This document shows positions 58,201-64,000 of a stretch of 64,000 bases of DNA, piece by piece. Origin of the DNA: Macrocystis pyrifera (lineage: Eukaryota > Sar > Phaeophyceae > Laminariales > Laminariaceae); NCBI GenBank assembly GCA_031763025.1, contig JASSKH010000020.1, positions 10,786,528 through 10,850,527 on the forward strand, written 5' to 3'. The notes beneath the pieces were generated by a model. The model had not been told where the DNA came from. It searched no databases and was given only the letters and a program-made list of their open reading frames with translations. The stretch's first letter is position 1; each line of letters starts with the position of its first letter. A program made the position numbers and the translations under genes.

Positions 58201-59451
58201 TACGAAATAGAGTCGTTTTATTACGTTGACCTGTTCGGTCTTGCCAACCATATTTCAACTCTATTCGGATCGCATAACCTTGAATCAACCACACATGTTT
58301 GGCGCCGGGATAATGGGGCCTGAATAATGTAAACTCCCTAGCTATTACGGGGGTCCATAGTTAACGGGACCAAATTTTGTTAGGTTTTTATGTATACCAT
58401 AGATCCTATTAACCATGTACCCCCGTAATATATAGTCATCAAACTTGCACCTTGGGACTGCTGTAGCAGCATGAACTACAGCAGTTTGTGCCTGCGATTA
58501 TTAATAAATAGCGGCATATAGTTATCAAGTATCGGTATGTATCAAGTTCAGCAGTATTGACCTACGAATAAGAAAACCTGCTTCGAGCGCCACACTAAAA
58601 CCTACAGTAAACACCTACACGAGTACCAGGTATGAGCGGACATATTGCCCTGCTGGACGGACCATACAAAGATATCATGATAAATTACATACTACCACTA
58701 CGAACTGTTCCAGCCTTCCAACGCACCTGTTTTTGTCAATGCGGTGTCATAAGCACACAAAACAAGGGGGGGCGGTGATAGGTTGCTTTGTTTAGGTGAG
58801 TATGAGGTATACATTATCGCATACGTGGGGGTAAATGTTCAATGCTACAAGGGTAGCGACAACGATGGACCTGGCACAAAATTGAGTACTGGTACGCAGG
58901 AACCTCGAAAACCTAAGAAAACAAAGTAGTCCATCAGAAATACAACTGAGTCGAAGGAAGGGTGCTTGGCTGAGTGAAGTGCACGACACGTTGTGTTAGT
59001 AGTTTACGATTCGGCCACAATACTGCTGATTATCAAGCGAGTGTAGTCCTCTACGTGCATTGCTGTAGTTCGTGGTGGTACAATATTGTTGTGTTGTTTT
59101 GCGTGCCCGTCAAAAACAACCTTGGTGCATGGAAAATAAGGGAGCGATACAGAAAGGACCACACTCGGTATGCACCCACGCAAACGTCCTCACTAGGTGT
59201 AGACACAGCAGTGATCCACACACTCTCTGTGACTCATGGTATGATCTGACAGCTTTTCTTTGTCCGTAGTTTCTGCTGTGGAGCAGGGATGAACTGAACC
59301 CACACACGCAGTACACAGACCTGGCAGCGTAAGATCAGCACAACCGTGGCAATGTACCGGTCTTGTGCACCTGTTGCTTAGAAGTGAGTTGCCATCTTTG
59401 CACGTGTTCATGTTATTCACAGCCTGATTTGCACGTATCAACCAGAGGGGT
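58201..59451. other. No recognised gene
   Basis: Short frames only. A TACCAGGTA word is at about 58,623. Confidence 0.45.
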
Positions 59452-59645
59452 TGTATGCTAGAACGTCTGGTATTCTTGGCACAATGGGAAGCGTGGGATG
59501 TGCATTTCGGCTGTTGTTCGGGTTGCATGACGGATAGTACTCTTGGCCTTCTTGGTGTGATAGCATGCCTGAGATGTTCGCATAACGGCTGTTGTTGGGG
59601 TTGTATGACAGTATGCTTGGTACTCTTGGGATGGTAACATGCTGG
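59452..59645. repeat. Degenerate tandem repeat
   Basis: GGCTGTTGTT.GGGTTG.ATGAC recurs at about 59,508 and 59,590, each followed by TACTCTTGG or a variant. About two units, open in both directions. Confidence 0.5.
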
Positions 59646-59669
59646 GGAGTGAGAACTTGTCATTACTAG

Positions 59670-60055
59670 CGGGCGGGAAGGCGAGGTGAGCGCCCCCGCG
59701 GATTGACCTCAGTGAAGGTGAGCACTGATGAGCGTAGCACCTTGCAAGTGGAGGTAAGCACTTGTCATTGTGCTATCGCTGAAAGGGGAGGCGAAGGTGA
59801 GCCCCTCCCTCAGGATTGGATACTGTGGGGATTCCAGGAGTTCGGTAGGTTTGTGTGCTGTTGAGTGTCATGGGGTCTGGTTTTGTGGCGGGGTGAGCGC
59901 CCCCGTGGGTTGACTTCAGCGAAGGTAAGCACTGAGGGCATAGCATTTTGACAGTGAAGGTGAGCACTTGTCCTTATAGGGGCAGATGATAGTGAGCTCT
60001 CCCCTGAGACGTGAGTCTTGGTGGGTGTGTGGGGGTTTTGGTTTGTGTTTACTTC
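59670..60055 (+). repeat. Two-copy repeat rich in splice-donor-like words
   Basis: GGTGAGCGCCCCCG.GG.TTGAC.TCAG.GAAGGT.AGCACTGA occurs at about 59,685 and 59,893, each followed by further GGTGAGC words. About eight GGTRAGC-type matches lie in 380 bases. Confidence 0.65.
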
Positions 60056-60184
60056 GCTACATAAGCAGTAATGGGTAGCATAGCATCGTACCACTTAAAA
60101 CTTGAATACACTCACTGTGGCTACATGACGGGTAATGGACACGACAGCACCGTACCACTTGCAACTTGATGCATTCACTTTCGC

Positions 60185-60920
60185 TCAGACGACGTGAGGT
60201 TGTGTGCCGTCGTTCTGGAGAAGTCTATGTCACTTATGCTCAGGCGACGTGAGGTTATGTGCCGTGGTCAGGGCAAAGGTTGTGCTACTCATGGTATTGA
60301 ATACTACAGCACCGCACCACTTACCACTTAGGTACATTCACAGCAGTTATGTACCGTCGTCAGGGCAAAGACTGTGCTACTCATGGTATCGGATACTACA
60401 GCACCGTACCACTTACCACTTAGATACATTCACAGCAGTTATGTGCCGTCGTTGTGGCAAAGGCTATGTCACTTGTGCTCAGACGATGTGAGGTTATGTG
60501 CCGTCGTTAGGGCTAAGGCTGTGCCAATTATTCCCAGACGACGTGAGGTGCTATGCCGTCATTGTGGCAAGCGTCTCTGCCAATTTGGCCTAGGTGACGT
60601 GAACGTTTGGGCCGCCACTGCGCTAAAGGGATTGCCTTGTTTGCTTAGCCGACGTGATATTGTGTGCCGCCGTCATAGCAAAGGCAGGCGGTGGGAGGTA
60701 GAAGATCACACCCGGCGCCGTAGCAGTGTGCTACACCTAATTTATTTTTTGAACGCTGTACCACGTTCGCCCAGCCGACGTGAGGTAGTGCTATGCCGTC
60801 GCTGTTGCAAGCGGCTGTCATTTTGGCCTGGACGGCGTGAGGTTTAGCGCCGTCGCTGCGGCAAAGGATTTGCCACGTTAGCGCTGACGACGCGCGGTTG
60901 GGGGCCGTCGTCAAAGGCGG
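60185..60920 (+). repeat. Degenerate array of about 56-bp units reading CRRCGK-like motifs
   Basis: Units are built around GACGTGAGGTT.TGTGCCGTCGT..GGCAAAGG, repeated about ten times, with two 90-base inserts that are themselves duplicated (CTACTCATGGTAT...ACATTCACAGCAG). Translated, the unit gives CRRCGK / CRHCGKRL followed by RRREV-like text, with stops in all frames. It may be a decayed protein-coding repeat or a plain minisatellite. Confidence 0.6.
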
Positions 60921-62849
60921 GCAGTGGGTGGCCGAGGATGATACCCTACCCTGTAGCAATGTGAATGTATCTGACATCTGTCTTCTACGAGTATTTAGCC
61001 TGGGTGCTCCGATATCAGACGCGCAAAGAGCTCTGTATGACCTATGAAGGGCACCTGGTTGGCCTATTGAGCCGGTTCGTATTTTGACACAACTCTGTGC
61101 ATGGCATTGACGAGCAAGCATGCACGTGCGCGCGCCGCATCCGGGTGCGGTCGCGTAGCTTGTCGCTAGAGCAGTTTGGACGTTGCCCACGATGAAACAA
61201 GGAACTGCAAGTCCTCTTTCAGTACAGTGTGTAGCACTGGGAGTATCCATACATGCAAAGTAACGGTACAAAGAAATGTTGCACTACCGTTCAGGTGTGC
61301 ACCAAACAATTGTATCTGTACGGGATTGATGTTTTTGCAGAGCCTATCTTTGTTTTATGCACGAATATCCAAGAGTTAATACCATCAATATGCACTTGTG
61401 CGGTGATGTGTTTGATTTGGTGTGTCAGATGAGTTTTTCATTGTTCAAAGCACGCTCTCACGTACAACCGTGTCCTGATTGCTGCAGTTTTCGAGAGGAT
61501 GAACGACGGAAGGAAAAACGAAACATAAAGGGGATATATCTAAGTTTATCTACACGTTAAAGTTAAACCCTCTACATATACACCTGCACATATTTATTTG
61601 GAACAACGTCTTTAAACACCTATGCAGACCGTCTGGCACGCGCTTCGGGCCAGGAAATAAACCGCGTCACCGGGTATAGCAACGGTAATATGTGGACGGA
61701 ACGAAATGGTTGAATACGCTAATCGAGACGGTACTGAGTGTAGGATGCAGAATGTATGCCTGACACAGAATCCGAACCGTATCCACGACACCACGAATCG
61801 GCCAAAGCAACAGTTTAGCATTCCACCGAAAATAGTTGTCGTTTATCCAGTGGATGTATCACAGTGATAGACACAGGACAGAGTGGATGAAGTTATTCTT
61901 CGATGTATTGCGTTCGCTCAGCCGAGTGAAACGCAAGGGAGGGGGGGAGAGAGCACATCCAAGGTAAGGGGAACATTGCTGTCGACACAACCCTTGGCAG
62001 AGGATGTCTTAGATTAGGGGACTACTGTACTTTAGGCGGTGAACCCAACCCGGGGTTGAGTCGGTTCTACCTACGATCAAAACGCGGAGCTACTTGAAGG
62101 ATATCCAAGGTAAGGATTTCTATGAGCGGTCGTGGAGTTCCCCCACGAGGAAGAGGTTAATAAGTTAATCAACACCAAGGTAAATGGGTGATTCAGGAAG
62201 CGGACAATCGACCCCAAGGTGAAGACGTTGGAATTGATAAAACAATCGACTCCAAAAACATATAGGGATCGCTCCGAAACGCGAAGCAGCCGAGAGTGGA
62301 GTTCCTATTCTCCTGGCGACCGTCCTCCAAGATCGAATGCTCGAAAAGCAGGTAAAAATCATGGAAGGCGCCTCTATGAGTTAATTGAGGGCCACCATCC
62401 TTGAGGAAAACTGGAGTGTGATCAATGTCGCGAAAGCAGAAGGCTTTCTAACTGTGTGCCACTCTTGAGGCAAACTAGGAGGGTCATCAATGAGACAGAA
62501 AGGCTACTGGATCCGGAATTATCACAGATATGGCAAAGAAGGTAAGTAGAGTCAAGCCCAACGAAACCGGAGTTAAAGGTAACCGGCCCCCAGAGCCACC
62601 ACGGGTACCACCAAGGAGGTAGCAGAGTCACGCCCAACGAAGTCAGAGAGAACGGTAACTGGCTGGTAAACGGCACCCAACGCTAAGAATGGACCGGCGT
62701 GTCTCGACAACTATTTGCACGAGTGGGAGTGGGAAATTCAGGGGTAAGCCCATAACACTCCAAGCTCAACGCTATGCTCAACTTGCTCAGGCCAACGTAC
62801 TGGGAGAAGTGAGCCCCTTGGTTAGCGTGGCATGGTACCGGTAAGCACG
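60921..62849. other. No recognised gene; repeated AAGGTAAG words
   Basis: AAGGTAAG or AAGGTRA words occur near 61,960, 62,107, 62,176, 62,214 and 62,538. AGAGTCA.GCCCAACGAA appears twice (about 62,549 and 62,625). A ribosome-free, frame-poor interval otherwise. Confidence 0.5.
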
Positions 62850-63405
62850 TGTTACAGCAGGGTACAGCTCAAAGACCGTAAAAAGGACCTGCGCTCGTTA
62901 GATCTCTGAGGCCGGCTCACCTCTTGTTTGGGAGTTCGAGGAAGTGCCTTCAAGCAGTATTGATCGGGTCACGCAGAACGTGGATCGATGCAATGCGGTA
63001 AATGCAAGCAGTCAGCGTGAACACTCAATGTAGCACCATAGACACGATGACGGGCACGACGGGCAAGGCAGGGCCCAAGGGGCTGGGGGTTGATAGGACA
63101 GATAACACTTGGCTTTGACTTTCTTTCTTCACTCTTGGTGGTGTTTTGTAAACACCGGGTGGTCCCGGAACCTCGTTACTGGCTCTGTACCCGAGACCGA
63201 AGGCGTTCCCACACCGGGGATCCTCCCTGTCCCTATAAGATCCGCCCAGAGGATGCTAACCAAAGCTTGCCCTCTGCCTATCGAATAGACCCGACGCGTG
63301 ACCCTGATCAGGACGGTGGTCTCGCGCCGTATTACCCTCCTATAGCGCTGGTCACGACAGTCACAGCGCTATGAACCTCCCTCCCTGGCGCCACCCGCTG
63401 TAACA
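62850..63405 (-). repeat. 3' LTR of a minus-strand LTR element
   Basis: Reverse-complement relative of the solo LTR at 42,591-43,154 (556 bp), with the same TGTTACAGC/GCTGTAACA ends. No target duplication flanks it. Directly to the right the minus strand has a purine run, as expected next to a 3' LTR. Confidence 0.8.
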
Positions 63406-63417
63406 CCCCCCCTGCCC
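63406..63417 (-). other. Polypurine tract
   Basis: Minus strand GGGCAGGGGGGG directly abuts the LTR start TGTTACAGC, the standard plus-strand priming site. Confidence 0.6.
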
Positions 63418-63588
63418 GACACATAACCATTGTCGGCACGAAGCCGGCGCCCCGGTGCTAGCCCGGCGACAGCGTGTGCGCTTTCCTCCTCGGACAACCC
63501 CCCAGACCGGCGCATATGAGCGACGGTGCCCAGCGGGTATTACGATCATGGACCGCTGCAGCGCCTGCGCCTTCCACCTCCGCACCTC

Positions 63589-64000
63589 GCCGTCGGCTCG
63601 ATGTTTCAGCTCCTCTCCTTCCCTTAGTGCTGCCCTCGGACGGTGGCAAGAAGAGCGGCGGTCCTGACCTTCGTCCAGACGTTCTTCAGCATTCCTCGTC
63701 CATCCATCGCCGTCGGCCCGATGTTGCAGCGCCCTTGCTTTCTGCGGTGTTGCCCTTGGACGGTGGTAAGAAGAACGGCGGTCCTGACCTTCGTCCAGAC
63801 GTTTCTTCAGCATTCCTCTTCCATCCATCGCCGTCGGCCCGATGTTGCAGCGCCCTTGCTTTCTGCGGTGTTGCCCTTGGACGATGGTAAGAAAAACGGC
63901 GGTCCTGGCCTTAGTCCAGATGTTCTTCGGCTTTCCTCTTCCATCCATCGCCGTCGTGCCGATTTTGCAGCGCCCTTCATTTCCGCGGTGTCGCCCTTGG
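63589..64000 (-). repeat. 120-bp tandem repeat in the LTR element's 3' region
   Basis: GCCGTCGG.CCGATGTT starts units at 63,589, 63,709, 63,830 and 63,950, and the array runs off the window. The minus frame 63,361-63,948 stays open through it (a repeated stretch with LDEGQDRRSS) but the 121-base unit shifts phase, so coding is doubtful. Subterminal tandem arrays are common before the 3' LTR of large plant and algal gypsy elements. Confidence 0.8.

Larger units (their letters stand above)
62850..64000 (-). mobile_element. 3' end of an LTR retrotransposon extending beyond the window
   Basis: Element-sense order from the right edge is a 120-bp tandem array, about 140 bases of further sequence, the purine tract GGGCAGGGGGGG (63,406-63,417) and the LTR. 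No pol motif is inside the window; the family (gypsy or copia) cannot be told, though the solo LTR's 4-bp duplication hints at a gypsy-type integrase. Confidence 0.65.

Noticed and set aside
42591..63405. Opposed copies as terminal inverted repeats of a 20.8-kb transposon
   Set aside because: The left copy has its own target duplication and LTR-type ends, and the right copy has a polypurine tract, so both are LTRs.

Overview
The window looks like a stretch of a repeat-rich nuclear genome from a eukaryote, most plausibly an alga of the brown-alga/stramenopile type. The reasons are a chromodomain Ty3/gypsy element, a DIRS/Crypton-type tyrosine recombinase, an APE-type LINE, very frequent CTG/CAG and poly-C tracts, and GT-AG-like exon boundaries. 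The taxon is an inference and is only moderately supported. There is no bacterial operon structure. Almost all recognisable coding sequence belongs to mobile elements; the one clear host-type gene is an NRPS-like enzyme.

Layout. 1-5,655: minus-strand Ty3/gypsy chromovirus with identical 126-bp LTR overlap, cut by the window start. 5.7-8.7 kb: nothing recognised. 8.7-9.35 kb: copia-type gag fragment. 9.6-11.9 kb: dispersed repeats and a 568-bp tandem array. 11.9-20.4 kb: two tandem copies of a decayed two-exon zinc-finger gene. Each intron is filled with a CTG-cored higher-order repeat, and each copy carries its own tRNA-derived SINE insertion. 22.0-24.4 kb: second copy of the 9.6-10.7 kb repeat, interrupted by a 1-kb insertion. 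25.6-26.9 kb: unassigned ORFs. 27.08-27.17 kb: two very long poly-C runs. 28.2-32.7 kb (minus): an adenylation-carrier protein-acetyltransferase hybrid gene, split by one A11 homopolymer. 36.8-38.4 kb: minisatellites. 38.5-48.4 kb: paired dispersed repeats, a solo LTR with target duplication, and a wrecked tyrosine recombinase. 48.45-58.2 kb: a nearly full-length LINE (minus) lying between 0.7-kb inverted arms that are themselves related to LINE 3' ends. 59.4-62.7 kb: several degenerate tandem arrays, many containing splice-donor-like GTRAG words. 62.85-64.0 kb: 3' LTR, polypurine tract and 120-bp tandem repeats of another minus-strand LTR element running out of the window.

How things work together. 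The LTR and LINE elements encode their own Gag/protease/RT/RNase H/integrase or endonuclease/RT; SINEs and MITEs would depend on such machinery in trans. The NRPS-like protein would activate an acid as adenylate, load it on its carrier domain and hand it to an acetyltransferase-fold domain, a logic resembling insect Ebony.

A technical pattern stands out. Six independent reading frames (two in the chromovirus, and one each in the copia gag, NRPS-like gene, recombinase and LINE) are broken at a homopolymer run, and each would be back in frame with exactly one base fewer. Systematic homopolymer over-calling in the assembly is the simplest explanation, so these genes may be intact in the organism.
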